Positions 8,160-16,117 of a stretch of DNA of 64,000 nucleotides are shown here, piece after piece. Position 1 is the stretch's first letter, and each line of letters starts with the position of its first letter. The notes under the pieces are model-generated. The model was not told the DNA's origin. It worked only from the letters and a program-made list of their open reading frames with translations, and did no database searches. Position numbers and translations under genes: made by a program. The DNA is from Microbulbifer sp. YPW16 (GTDB lineage: Bacteria; Pseudomonadota; Gammaproteobacteria; Pseudomonadales; Cellvibrionaceae), in contig NZ_CP089928.1 of NCBI RefSeq assembly GCF_021290385.1, positions 2,712,501-2,776,500 on the forward strand, in the 5' to 3' direction.

Positions 8160-9854
8160 GTGAGCAGACTGACTCGACGCAATTTCATCAAAGCCGCGCT
8201 GGCCGCCAGCGGCGGTGTGCTGGTATCCACCCCACTGCAGGCCATGACCCGGCCCGAGCTGCCCTCCGAGGTCGGCTTTCCCCACGGTATCGCCAGCGGC
8301 GACCCGCTGCAGGATGCGGTGATCCTGTGGACCCGCGCCGTACCGGCGAAAACCGCCAGCGGCGGGGATCCGGTGAGGGTTACCTGGGAACTGGCGCGGG
8401 ACCGGGATTTCACCGATGTCCTGCGCCGGGGCAGCGCGGAAACCGGTGCGGGCCGTGATTACACCGTCAAAATCGATGTGCAGGGACTGGAGCCGGAAAC
8501 CCGCTACTACTACCGCTTTGTGGGTGCCAGCGAACAGAGCCCGGTGGGGCGCACCAGGACCCTGCCCGCCGGCGGTGTGGAACAGGTAAAACTGGCCGTG
8601 TTCTCCTGCTCCAACTACCCCGCAGGTTATTTCAATGCCTATGCCCTGGCGGCGCAGCGGGATGACTGGGATGCGGTACTGCACCTAGGCGACTACATCT
8701 ACGAGTATCCGGCCGACGGCTACGCCACCGAGCGTTCAGCGGAAATTGGCCGCGCATTGCCGGCCGACAACGCCGGCGAGATCCTGACCCTGGCGGATTA
8801 TCGCAAGCGTTACGCCCTTTACCGCACCGATGCGGGCCTGCAGGCACTGCACGCGGCCGCACCGTTTATCGCTGTGTGGGACGACCACGAGATCACCAAC
8901 GATACCTGGAAGGGCGGGGCGGAAAACCACAGTCCGGAAGAGGGCGACTTTTACCAGCGCCGCGCCGCGGCCATCCAGGCCTATTACGAGTGGCTGCCAA
9001 TCCGCCCGCCCAAGGGCGAAACCAGGCCGCAGATTTATCGCAGCTTCCAGTTCGGCGACCTGCTGGACCTGCATATGCTGGATACCCGCGTGATTGGCCG
9101 CGACCAGCAGCTGGATTTCGCCGGCTACCTGGGTGAGGACGGCAGTTTTGACGGCCGCGCCTTCGGCGCTGCGCTGGCAAGCCCGGACCGTACGCTGCTC
9201 GGCCCCACCCAGCGCAACTGGTTGGCGCAGTCGCTGGAGCAGTCCCCCGGCCACTGGCAGCTGCTGGGCCAGCAGGTGTTGATGGGCAAGATGCACCTGC
9301 CGGCGGAAGTGATGATGAGTTTCTACAGCCGGGGCAAAAAGGAAGACCCGACGCCGGAGCTGGTCCAGCTGAAAGCCGCCAGCCTGAAAGGCGAGCCCCT
9401 GTCCGATGCCCAGCGGGCGCGGCTGGCACAGGTGGTGCCCTATAACCTGGACGCCTGGGATGGCTACGCGGTGGAGCGCGAGGCGCTTTACCGCCATGTG
9501 GCGGCGCAGGGCAAGAACCTGGTGGTGGTGGCGGGGGATACCCACAACGCCTGGTGCAATCACCTGACCGATGACAGCGGCAAGCTGGTGGGGGTGGAAT
9601 TTGCCACGCCCAGTGTCACCTCACCGGGTATGGAGAGCTACCTGAAGCTGGACGAGCAATCCGCGGCGGAGATGGCCCGCGGCATGTCGGTGCTGGTGGA
9701 CGACCTGCAGTACTGCAACCTGCACCAGCGCGGCTTTATGGCACTGACCTTCAACCGCGAACAGGTAAAAGCGGACTGGCACTTTATCGATAACATCGAC
9801 AGTACCGAGTTCGCCGAAGCCGGCAGCCACACTGTGGTGCATCGCCCGGCCTGA
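8160..9854 (+). CDS. phoD: PhoD-family alkaline phosphatase/phosphodiesterase, Tat-exported
   Basis: A 564-residue protein starting at a GTG preceded by AAGAGGG at 5 nt. A twin-arginine signal (LTRRNFIKAAL) with a hydrophobic stretch predicts Tat export. The N-terminal PhoD domain (GIASGDPLQDAVILWTR) is followed by the metallophosphatase core: HLGDYIYEYP, VWDDHEITND, LDTRVIGRDQQ and VVAGDTHNAW. These are the family's metal ligands for Ca2+/Fe3+-dependent hydrolysis of phosphomonoesters and diesters. It is probably periplasmic phosphate scavenging. I looked for a Pho box upstream and could not define one. Confidence 0.93.
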   Translation: MSRLTRRNFIKAALAASGGVLVSTPLQAMTRPELPSEVGFPHGIASGDPLQDAVILWTRAVPAKTASGGDPVRVTWELARDRDFTDVLRRGSAETGAGRDYTVKIDVQGLEPETRYYYRFVGASEQSPVGRTRTLPAGGVEQVKLAVFSCSNYPAGYFNAYALAAQRDDWDAVLHLGDYIYEYPADGYATERSAEIGRALPADNAGEILTLADYRKRYALYRTDAGLQALHAAAPFIAVWDDHEITNDTWKGGAENHSPEEGDFYQRRAAAIQAYYEWLPIRPPKGETRPQIYRSFQFGDLLDLHMLDTRVIGRDQQLDFAGYLGEDGSFDGRAFGAALASPDRTLLGPTQRNWLAQSLEQSPGHWQLLGQQVLMGKMHLPAEVMMSFYSRGKKEDPTPELVQLKAASLKGEPLSDAQRARLAQVVPYNLDAWDGYAVEREALYRHVAAQGKNLVVVAGDTHNAWCNHLTDDSGKLVGVEFATPSVTSPGMESYLKLDEQSAAEMARGMSVLVDDLQYCNLHQRGFMALTFNREQVKADWHFIDNIDSTEFAEAGSHTVVHRPA

Positions 9855-10063
9855 AGCAGGGGTGGTTGACGTCACCCCGGCGCAGGCCGGGATCCAGTGG
9901 TGGAAAAGTGGTGGCAAGTCGCCGGCCGGCTAACTCTCAAGTGGTGCCGTGGAATGATCGCCACGATGGGGCCTGGCTGCAATCGCGTCAGCAAACCACT
10001 GGGTAACCACCTCGGTGCGGGTAATCGCGGTACCCCCGGGTGTGTTGAAGCGGCCCTCGGCCA
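9855..10063. other. Intergenic region with a small palindromic repeat
   Basis: This lies downstream of phoD. It holds a CACCCCGGCGCAGGCCGGGAT motif-type repeat around 9870-9893, a CCGGC-based intergenic element with a near relative beside argH at 29311. Otherwise I see no gene. Confidence 0.45.
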
Positions 10064-10362
10064 TTACTCGTACACCGAGGCCAGCCGGGTGCCGTTGCGC
10101 TGCACCATCAGGTTAAAGCGATAGCGATCGGCGCGATACAGGCCCCTGGCCAGCTCGATAATCCGTCCCTGCTCGTCGTAAACAGTGCGCTGCGCCAGCA
10201 GGGCGGGGCTGAACGCGGGGATCTGCAGCAGGTCTGCCTTCTCTTCATCCACCACGGTGGCACTGATCTCCTGGCTGGCATGGTCCACGACAATTTCGTA
10301 CTGGTCGTGCAACAGCCCGTAGAGGGAGCCGGTGTTCAATTGCTGGATTGCCAGGTCGGGTA
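10064..10362 (-). pseudogene. Truncated GntR/HutC-family regulator, UTRA domain remnant
   Basis: About 100 residues match the C-terminal half of a UTRA ligand-binding domain: LNTGSLYGLLHDQY, ATVVDEEKADLLQIP, SPALLAQRTVYDEQGRIIE and GLYRADRYRFNLMV. The N-terminal winged helix-turn-helix and first half of UTRA are missing. The frame runs without a proper start into the tandem repeats beginning at about 10363. This reads as a regulator whose 5' half was replaced by the repeat array. A nominal open frame continues to 10402, but residues beyond ~10362 are encoded by repeat DNA. Confidence 0.72.
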
Positions 10363-10776
10363 GAACTGGGCTTTTGGATTGGAGGTGCGGGGAGTTCAAC
10401 AAGTCCGCTTTGCGGACTTTCCCCAGAGGATGCGCTCCCCCCGGTCGCGAATCTGGGCCCTGGGACTAGCCATATACAAGAAAGGCCACCCGTTGGGTGG
10501 AGCTGGGCTTTTGGATTGGAGGTGCGGGGAGTTCAACAAGTCTGCTTTGCGGGCTTGTCCCAGAGGATTAGCTCCCCCCGGTCGCGCATCTGGTCGCTGG
10601 GGCAACCCATATACAAGAAAGGCCACCCTGGTTGGGTAGAGCTGGGCTTTTGGATTGGAGGTGCGGGGAGTTCAACAAGTCCGCTTTGCGGACTTGCCCC
10701 AGAGGATGCGCTCCCTCCGGTCGCGCATCTGATCGCTGGAGCAACCCATATACAAGAAAGGCCACCCGTTGGGTGG
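10363..10776. repeat. Three tandem 137-139 bp repeats beside tRNA-Arg
   Basis: The motif CTGGGCTTTTGGATTGG recurs at 10366, 10503 and 10642, and the whole unit is conserved between copies with scattered changes. Each unit has a small hairpin (AAGTCCGC...GCGGACTT), a CCCAGAGGAT segment resembling the 3' part of the adjacent tRNA, and ends with ATATACAAGAAAGGCCACCC, the left arm of the tRNA terminator. The units therefore look like successive duplications of tRNA 3' end plus terminator DNA. Reading frames across them are artefacts of the repetition. Confidence 0.9.
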
Positions 10777-10789
10777 CCTTTCTTGTATA
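10747..10789 (-). terminator. Terminator of tRNA-Arg
   Basis: An almost perfect palindrome built from ATACAAGAAAGGCCACCC, a short loop, and its complement lies immediately 3' of the tRNA on the minus strand. The left arm is the sequence copied at the end of every tandem repeat unit. Confidence 0.75.
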
Positions 10790-10866
10790 TGGCCCGCCCC
10801 AGAGGATTCGAACCTCTGACCTTCGCCTCCGGAGGGCGACGCTCTATCCAGCTGAGCTAGGGGCGG
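10790..10866 (-). tRNA. tRNA-Arg (anticodon CCG)
   Basis: A 77-nt cloverleaf read on the minus strand. The acceptor CCGCCCC pairs with GGGGCGG, followed by discriminator G and an encoded CCA. The D-arm is AGCTCAGCTGGATAGAGC, the anticodon stem TCGCC/GGCGA with loop CTCCGGA, and the T-arm AGAGG TTCGAAT CCTCT. Loop positions 34-36 are CCG, which reads CGG codons. It closely resembles E. coli tRNA-Arg(CCG). The gene probably shares the promoter at 11090-11118 with the broken copy upstream. Confidence 0.96.
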
Positions 10867-11024
10867 GAAAACTGGTTTTTCAAAGTCGTACAGTGCTTGC
10901 CTTGGCCCGGGAAGCCTTCGGCTTCCTGCGACGCTCCCCTCGCGGGGCTCGGGCCCGGCCACCAATCGCAGATTGGTGGCGTTCGGCGGCGCGCAACGCG
11001 GTGCGTTGCACTCGCTTGCCTCAC
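10867..11024 (-). repeat. Hairpin-rich insert between intact and broken tRNA copies
   Basis: This segment separates the intact tRNA from a 5' tRNA fragment. It contains several stems: GGAAGCCTTCGGCTTCC, CCCCTCGCGGGG, CCACCAATCGCAGATTGGTGG and GCAACGCGGTGCGTTGC. No gene is present. The structure suggests a REP-like or other non-coding element that replaced the body of a second tRNA copy. Confidence 0.6.
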
Positions 11025-11043
11025 CCAGCTGAGCTAGGGGCGG
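11025..11043 (-). pseudogene. 5' fragment of a duplicated tRNA-Arg
   Basis: The minus strand reads CCGCCCCTAGCTCAGCTGG, identical to the first 19 nt of the intact tRNA-Arg, then diverges. It sits directly downstream of a good promoter. This is the leftover of a tandem tRNA duplication or an attachment-type direct repeat. Confidence 0.75.
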
Positions 11044-11089
11044 TTTTCGCTCTGGGTGACCGATACGGCTCAACCCGGCGAGGACGCGG

Positions 11090-11118
11090 ATTATACAGAA
11101 GGGGTGGGGGCGGGTGAA
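11090..11118 (-). promoter_or_regulatory. Sigma-70 promoter for the tRNA-Arg locus
   Basis: On the minus strand TTCACC (11118-11113) and a perfect TATAAT (11095-11090) are separated by 17 bp. Transcription would start near 11083 and read through the tRNA fragment into the intact tRNA. Confidence 0.7.
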
Positions 11119-11263
11119 GCTTGGATTTGGCTTTTCGCCTGCCGGCCCTTCGCAGCGGGCGGCACAATGACTATAATGCCGGGCTGGTATATATACGCGG
11201 CAATGTGCCGAAGCGAGTACCGGAAGTCACCGGACGGCGGTGGCTGCCTCTAGGGGGAACCGA

Positions 11264-11683
11264 ATGAAAGCGATTTTGAGTATTGTAGCGGCCCTGGCCG
11301 TGGGAACTGCCGCGGCTGTGGCACAGTCCGTGGACGACCAGATTGCCGAGCGCATCGCGCCGGTGGGCGAGATTTGCATGAAGGGCGACGAGTGCGCCGC
11401 AGCGGCTCCGGCCGGTGGCGCTGCCGCCGCTGGTGGCGGTCCGCGCACTGGTGAGCAGGTTTACAACGGCGCCTGCCAGACCTGCCACGCGGCCGGTGTG
11501 GCCGGGGCGCCCAAGTTTGGCGACGCCGATGCCTGGGCCCCGCGTATTGCCCAGGGCATGGAGACCCTGTACTCCAACGCCATCAACGGCATCAGGGCGA
11601 TGCCCGCCAAGGGCCTGTGTGCGGACTGCTCCGACGAGGAGATCCAGAACGCCGTGGACTACATGGCGGAGAACAGCCAGTAA
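11264..11683 (+). CDS. Cytochrome c5-like monohaem protein
   Basis: A 139-residue exported cytochrome. The signal peptide ends near AAAVAQS, followed by an Ala/Gly-rich linker and a c-type haem site CQTCH at about residue 71. A Met in RAMPAKG is the likely sixth ligand. A second Cys pair (GLCADCSDEE) matches the disulphide typical of the cytochrome c5 subgroup. It is a probable periplasmic electron carrier. The ATG at 11264 follows AGGGGGAA. A strong terminator follows the gene. Confidence 0.92.
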   Translation: MKAILSIVAALAVGTAAAVAQSVDDQIAERIAPVGEICMKGDECAAAAPAGGAAAAGGGPRTGEQVYNGACQTCHAAGVAGAPKFGDADAWAPRIAQGMETLYSNAINGIRAMPAKGLCADCSDEEIQNAVDYMAENSQ

Positions 11684-11709
11684 GCGATTGCTTACCCCGG
11701 TTGCAGAAA

Positions 11710-11734
11710 GGCCGCTCATTGAGCGGCCTTTTTT
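11710..11734 (+). terminator. Rho-independent terminator after cytochrome c5
   Basis: The stem GGCCGCTC-ATT-GAGCGGCC is followed by six Ts, 24 bp past the cytochrome stop codon. Confidence 0.93.
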
Positions 11735-11769
11735 GTGCCCGGCTTTTCCGTCCTCACAGCATGGGGTCC

Positions 11770-11843
11770 GTAGGGGCGGACCTTGTGTCCGCCCGGCCCC
11801 CGCGCCGCGACCGACACCGGGCGGATACAAGATCCGCCCCTAC
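11770..11843. repeat. Palindromic intergenic repeat, unit 1
   Basis: GTAGGGGCGGACCTTGTGTC... at 11770-11794 is mirrored by ...GATCCGCCCCTAC at 11819-11843, giving 25-bp arms with few mismatches and a GC-rich centre. The same element recurs 135 bp away. Confidence 0.85.
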
Positions 11844-11904
11844 GGGGAAAGTCCTGTGCCGGGGGATACATAATCGATCCGTTGGGTGGGCGATACGGGC
11901 AACT

Positions 11905-11979
11905 GTAGGGGCGAACCTTGTGTTCGCCCTTGCCCAGGGGCAGGCACCGACCCCGGGCGGACACAAGATCCGCCCCTAC
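11905..11979. repeat. Palindromic intergenic repeat, unit 2
   Basis: The arms at 11905-11929 and 11955-11979 match those of unit 1 with a few substitutions (GCGAACC for GCGGACC). Both units lie in the convergent gap between the cytochrome and rep, which is typical for REP/BIME-type elements. Confidence 0.85.
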
Positions 11980-12021
11980 ACCGGTGGTGCAGGCCACCGA
12001 ACACCCGTCGGGCCGCCCGGG

Positions 12022-14055
12022 TCAGTCGAACATGCTCAGCAGGGACCCCAGCGTTTCCTCTCCGCGGGCCTGGTTCTGTTCCGGGGTGGCCTGGCCGAAG
12101 CCCTCGAGCTCCACGTCTTCCTCCGGCAGCTCGTCCAGGAAGCGGCTGGGGGTGGTGTCCTGGTTCTCGCCAAACATCTTGCGCTTGCCTGCCAGCGTCA
12201 TGGTGAGGGTACGCTGGGCGCGGGTGATACCCACATAGGTCAGGCGACGCTCCTCCTCGATGTTGTCGTCCTCGATGCTGTTGCGATGCGGCAGCAGGTT
12301 TTCTTCCATGCCGATCATGAACACATGCGGGAATTCCAGGCCCTTGGCGGCGTGCAGGGTCATCAGGCTCACCTTGTCGGTGGCCTCTTCCTCTTCCTGG
12401 CGATCCAGCATGTCGCGCAGGATCAGCTTGGAAATGGCCTGTTCCAGGCGCACGTCCTGCTCCAGCTCGTCGTCGGTGCCCTCCATGGTCTTGTTGAGGC
12501 TCTCCAGCAGCCAGTAGACGTTCTCCATGCGCTTCTCGGCCACCTTGTCACTGCTGGCGTTCTGGCGCAGCCAGCCGGCGTAGTCGATATCGTCGAGCAT
12601 CTCGCGCAGCGCGGCGTCCGGGCTGCGCTCGCGGCAGTCACGCTGCACCTTTTCCAGCCACAGGGCGAAGCGGTTGAGGCGCTCGTAGCCCTGCTCGTTG
12701 ATGTGCTCGCGGAAACCCATTTCCGAGCAGGCCCGCAGCATGGAGATCTCGCGGCCCCTGGCATAGTTGCCCAGCGCCTCCAGGGTGCTGGTGCCGATCT
12801 GCCGGCGCGGGGTATTGATGATGCGCAGGAAGGCGTTGTCGTCGTCCGGGTTTACCAGCAGGCGCAGGTAGGCCATCAGGTCCTTGATCTCCGCGCGGGC
12901 GAAAAACGAGGTGCCGCCGGACATCTGGTAGGGGATCTGGTTTTCCTGCAGCTTCATCTCGATCAACCGCGCCTGGTGGTTGCCCCGGTAGAGCACGGCG
13001 AAGTCCTTGAAGCCGCAGCCGCGGCGGGACTTCTGCAGGAAGATCTCGTTGGCGACCCGCTCGGCTTCCTCGTTCTCGTTGTTTACCTTGACCACCCGGA
13101 TCTCCTCGCCCAGGCCGCGGTCGGACCACAGGGCCTTGTCGAATTCGTGCGGGTTGTGGGCGATCAGGTGGTTGGCCACCTTGAGGATGCGACTGGTGGA
13201 GCGGTAGTTCTGCTCCAGCTTGATCAGGCGCAGGTTGGGGAAATCTATCTTCAGCTGGCTCATGTTTTCCGGCCGCGCGCCGCGCCAGGCGTAGATCGAC
13301 TGGTCGTCGTCGCCCACCACGGTGAGGCCGCCGCGACCGCCCACCAGCAGTTTCACCAGCAGGTACTGGGAATTGTTGGTGTCCTGGTACTCGTCCACCA
13401 GCAGGTAGCGGATCTTGCGGCGCCAGCGCTGCAGCAGCTCCGGGTCGGAATCGAACAGTTGCACCGGCAGCAGGATCAGGTCGTCGAAGTCCACCGAGTT
13501 GTAGGCCTTGAGGGCGTCGCAATAGCGGCCGTAGGCCACGGCGATGGCCTGTTCGCCCGGGCTCTGGGCCTGCTCCACCGCCTGGCGCGGCGTGAGCATG
13601 TCGTTTTTCCAGTTGGAGATCTGGTTCTGCACCCGGTCCAGCAGGTCGGTGTCCAGGTCGCCATCGCGCAGCATCAGTTCCTTGATCAGGCCGCGGGCAT
13701 CCTCGGCATCGAAGATGGAGAAGCCGGGGCTGAGCCCGGCCGCGCGGTACTCCTTGCGCAGGATATTCAGGCCCAGGTTGTGGAAGGTGGACACGGTCAG
13801 GCCGTGGGCGGCCCGGGATTTCTTGCCATCGGGGCCGGTCACCAGCTTGCCCACGCGCTCCTTCATTTCCCGCGCTGCCTTGTTGGTAAAGGTCAGCGCG
13901 GCGATATTGCGCGCGGCAAAACCGCACTCCTCGATCAGGTAGGCGATCTTGCGGGTGATTACGCTGGTCTTGCCGGAGCCGGCCCCGGCCAGGACCAGGC
14001 AGGGGCCGTCCACATATTTCACGGCCTCTGCCTGGCGAGGATTAAGCTTGGTCAT
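12022..14055 (-). CDS. rep: ATP-dependent DNA helicase Rep
   Basis: A 677-residue superfamily-1A 3'-5' helicase. Motif I is LAGAGSGKTSVITRK near residue 25, motif II LLVDEYQDTNNSQ, motif III VGDDDQSIYAWRG, followed by LEQNYRSTSRIL and the C-terminal VSLMTLHAAKGLEFPHV and YVGITRAQRTL. Length and the opening MTKLNPRQAEAV match Rep rather than UvrD. It helps replication forks pass nucleoprotein barriers and restart. The ATG at 14055 fits the family start; the open frame extends further upstream without homologous character. Confidence 0.95.
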   Translation of the reverse strand: MTKLNPRQAEAVKYVDGPCLVLAGAGSGKTSVITRKIAYLIEECGFAARNIAALTFTNKAAREMKERVGKLVTGPDGKKSRAAHGLTVSTFHNLGLNILRKEYRAAGLSPGFSIFDAEDARGLIKELMLRDGDLDTDLLDRVQNQISNWKNDMLTPRQAVEQAQSPGEQAIAVAYGRYCDALKAYNSVDFDDLILLPVQLFDSDPELLQRWRRKIRYLLVDEYQDTNNSQYLLVKLLVGGRGGLTVVGDDDQSIYAWRGARPENMSQLKIDFPNLRLIKLEQNYRSTSRILKVANHLIAHNPHEFDKALWSDRGLGEEIRVVKVNNENEEAERVANEIFLQKSRRGCGFKDFAVLYRGNHQARLIEMKLQENQIPYQMSGGTSFFARAEIKDLMAYLRLLVNPDDDNAFLRIINTPRRQIGTSTLEALGNYARGREISMLRACSEMGFREHINEQGYERLNRFALWLEKVQRDCRERSPDAALREMLDDIDYAGWLRQNASSDKVAEKRMENVYWLLESLNKTMEGTDDELEQDVRLEQAISKLILRDMLDRQEEEEATDKVSLMTLHAAKGLEFPHVFMIGMEENLLPHRNSIEDDNIEEERRLTYVGITRAQRTLTMTLAGKRKMFGENQDTTPSRFLDELPEEDVELEGFGQATPEQNQARGEETLGSLLSMFD

Positions 14056-14209
14056 GGAAAAACATCTGGTCCGCGTCGAGGTGGGCATTCTAACAGCCGG
14101 GATCGCCCCTGCGTGGTACTGAATTGGCAGTCGCACGGGCCTCTGTGACTGCACTACGCTGGGGCGTTCGTATACACAGCAGCCCCGATTGGCTATAACT
14201 GCTGCCGTC

Positions 14210-14237
14210 GCCCAGCCGGGCGCGGGCCCGGCTGGGC
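14210..14237. repeat. Perfect 12-bp-stem hairpin in the rep/DUF3565 divergent region
   Basis: GCCCAGCCGGGC, a GCGG loop and the complementary arm form a very stable hairpin without a T-run, 43 bp before the DUF3565 start. It could be an mRNA 5' structure or a protein-binding palindrome. Confidence 0.6.
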
Positions 14238-14279
14238 AGTTGGGGGTTAAAGTGTCAGCGCGACCCGGGGAGAGCAGTA

Positions 14280-14549
14280 ATGGAACAGCCAATTGTGGGT
14301 TACCACCGGGATGAGGAAGACCACTGGGTGGCGGAGCTCCGCTGCGGCCACAACCAGCATGTGCGCCACGACCCACCCTGGACCAGTCGCCCGTGGGTCA
14401 TCACGCCGGAAGGCCGCCTGTCGATGCTGGGCTACCGGCTGAATTGCAAAAAATGTGACGCGGGCGCACCGCCGGACCACGATAACGGCACTCCGCCGCA
14501 ACACAACGGACACGCGCAACAGGGTCGCGATAGAGGGGAATCACAGTAA
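14280..14549 (+). CDS. DUF3565 family protein
   Basis: An 89-residue protein with the DUF3565 signature: [18 protein letters not shown] near the start, [15 protein letters not shown], and a C-terminal NCKKCD. The conserved Cys/His residues suggest metal binding. The C-terminal ~30 residues are polar and low-complexity. Its stop overlaps the yaiI start (TAATG), so it begins a four-gene operon. The function is unknown. Confidence 0.87.
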   Translation: MEQPIVGYHRDEEDHWVAELRCGHNQHVRHDPPWTSRPWVITPEGRLSMLGYRLNCKKCDAGAPPDHDNGTPPQHNGHAQQGRDRGESQ

Positions 14550-15016
14550 TGGCCAGAATCTGGGTGGACGCGGATGCGTGTCCGGTGGTGATCAAGGAGA
14601 TCCTGTTCCGTGCCGCCGAGCGCACCGGTACAGAGATGACACTGGTGGCCAACCAGCCGGTGCGGGTGCCACCCTCACGCTATATCAAGTCGATGCAGGT
14701 CACCGCCGGCTACGACGTGGCCGACAACGAGATCGTGCAGCGCTGTGGAGCCGGCGACCTGGTGATTACCAGCGATATCCCGCTGGCGGCGGAGGTAATC
14801 GACAAGGACGCCACCGCCCTCAGTCCCCGCGGCGAGCGCCATACCAAAGCCAATATCCGCGCGCGCCTGAATATGCGCGATTTTATGGACACCATGCGCG
14901 CCAGCGGAATGCATACCGGTGGGCCGCCGGCCCTGAACCAGCAGGACCGCAAGGCCTTCGCCGACCAGCTGGACAAGTGGCTGGCCCGGCAGAAGCCGGC
15001 GCAGGGAGCGCGCTGA
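14549..15016 (+). CDS. yaiI: UPF0178 (DUF188) protein YaiI
   Basis: A 155-residue protein matching the YaiI/YqxD family: [16 protein letters not shown] at the start, [12 protein letters not shown], then [22 protein letters not shown] and the C-terminal [14 protein letters not shown]. The fold is PIN/NYN-like with conserved acidic residues, which suggests a nuclease; this is not established. It is translationally coupled on both sides (TAATG in, TGATG out). Confidence 0.93.
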   Translation: MARIWVDADACPVVIKEILFRAAERTGTEMTLVANQPVRVPPSRYIKSMQVTAGYDVADNEIVQRCGAGDLVITSDIPLAAEVIDKDATALSPRGERHTKANIRARLNMRDFMDTMRASGMHTGGPPALNQQDRKAFADQLDKWLARQKPAQGAR

Positions 15017-15537
15017 TGGATAAGTCCCTGCGGCTGGTGGAACCCGTCCCGCAACAGCTGGAAGAGTTGATGTCCTGGGTAACTGACGCGGACAGCTGCC
15101 GTCTCTGGGGCGGGCCCTGGTTCCGCTTCCCGTTCGATGCCATCTCGTTTCGCGAGGACTGTCGCTGGGACGAGGCGGGCGGCCGCGTGCTGGCGGGGCC
15201 CGACGGCGGGATGCTGGCGTTCGGTCGCTACTACCTGCGCGAGCAGCGTTGCCACCTGGGCCACCTGATCGTGTCACCGGCAGAGCGGGGCAGGGGACTG
15301 GGATCGGCGCTGGTGCAACGCCTGTGTGCCGAGGGCTGTCGCCAGCTGCGGGCTGCGGAATGCTCCCTGTTCGTACTGAAAGACAATGCCCGGGCCCGGT
15401 CGGTTTACCAGCGGCTCGGGTTCCGGCAGGCGTCCTATCCGGGCAAGGCCGAGTGGCTGGAGTTGTGTGACTATCTGGTGGCCCCCGGCGATATCATCGC
15501 GGCGGCTTCCCCACTGGACCTGCAGGATCATGGCTAA
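15016..15537 (+). CDS. GNAT-family N-acetyltransferase
   Basis: A 173-residue acetyltransferase. The acetyl-CoA motif A is LGHLIVSPAERGRGLGSALV, with the R-G-x-G-L-G pyrophosphate loop; motif B follows as SLFVLKDNARARSVYQRLGF. The N-terminal WVTDADSCRLWGGP resembles the GNAT subgroup that often sits in amino-acid or small-molecule contexts. The acceptor substrate is unknown. The ATG overlaps the yaiI stop, and the 3' end overlaps the next GNAT gene by 8 bp. Confidence 0.88.
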   Translation: MDKSLRLVEPVPQQLEELMSWVTDADSCRLWGGPWFRFPFDAISFREDCRWDEAGGRVLAGPDGGMLAFGRYYLREQRCHLGHLIVSPAERGRGLGSALVQRLCAEGCRQLRAAECSLFVLKDNARARSVYQRLGFRQASYPGKAEWLELCDYLVAPGDIIAAASPLDLQDHG

Positions 15538-16099
15538 ACCGATGGAGCTGCGCACCGACCGCCTGCTGTTGCGCCAGTGGCGCGAGGCGGATCGCGGGCC
15601 GTTTGCGGCGCTGAACGCCGACCCGCGCGTGATGGAGCATTTTCCCTCGACCCGTAGCCGGGCGGAAAGCGATGCGACCCAGGACCGGCTGGCGGACCAT
15701 ATCGCCAGGCACGGCTGGGGATTCTGGGCCGTGGAGACCCTGGCCCGGGAAGAGTTTATCGGTTTCGTGGGGATCCAGTCGCTCGGAAGTGATGTCATGT
15801 TGGCGTCCGGCGTGGACTCGCCGGGCGTGGAAATCGGCTGGCGGCTGGCATTTGCGCACTGGGGCCGGGGCTATGCCAGCGAGGCGGCCCGGGCGGCGCT
15901 GGCCTGCGGTTTCGGGGATTTGCAGCTGGACGAGATTGTCTCCCTCACCACCCTGGACAACCACCGCTCGCAGGATGTCATGCAGCGGTTGCTGATGCGC
16001 CCGGCCGGGGAGTTCGATCACCCTGGCCTGCCGGCAGGGCATCCTCTCCAGCGGCACTGCCTGTACCGCCTGGCCCGGACAGACTGGTCGCCGCAATAG
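15530..16099 (+). CDS. GNAT-family N-acetyltransferase (RimJ/RimL type)
   Basis: A 189-residue acetyltransferase of the Acetyltransf_3 type. LRTDRLLLRQWREADRGPF is the typical opening, EIGWRLAFAHWGRGYASEAA holds the CoA-binding loop, and DEIVSLTTLDNHRSQDVMQRL is motif B. In the family these enzymes acetylate protein N-termini or small amines. It is the last gene of the coupled DUF3565-yaiI-GNAT-GNAT operon. A start at 15542 (MELRTDR) is also possible. Confidence 0.88.
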   Translation: MAKPMELRTDRLLLRQWREADRGPFAALNADPRVMEHFPSTRSRAESDATQDRLADHIARHGWGFWAVETLAREEFIGFVGIQSLGSDVMLASGVDSPGVEIGWRLAFAHWGRGYASEAARAALACGFGDLQLDEIVSLTTLDNHRSQDVMQRLLMRPAGEFDHPGLPAGHPLQRHCLYRLARTDWSPQ

Positions 16100-16117
16100 C
16101 AAAGGGCTTCGTTGGCC

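Noticed and set aside
10348-11117. Open frames across the tandem repeats and tRNA region, on both strands
   Set aside because: They reflect the repeat period and GC-rich composition; the translations repeat the same peptide and run through the tRNA.
11617-13927. Very long open frames opposite to and out of frame with rep
   Set aside because: High-GC shadow frames: Rep has complete helicase motifs on the minus strand and the alternatives have no domain likeness.
14210-14237. Terminator upstream of the DUF3565 gene
   Set aside because: The stem is perfect but it has no T-run and stands between divergent genes, so termination is unlikely; listed only as a hairpin.
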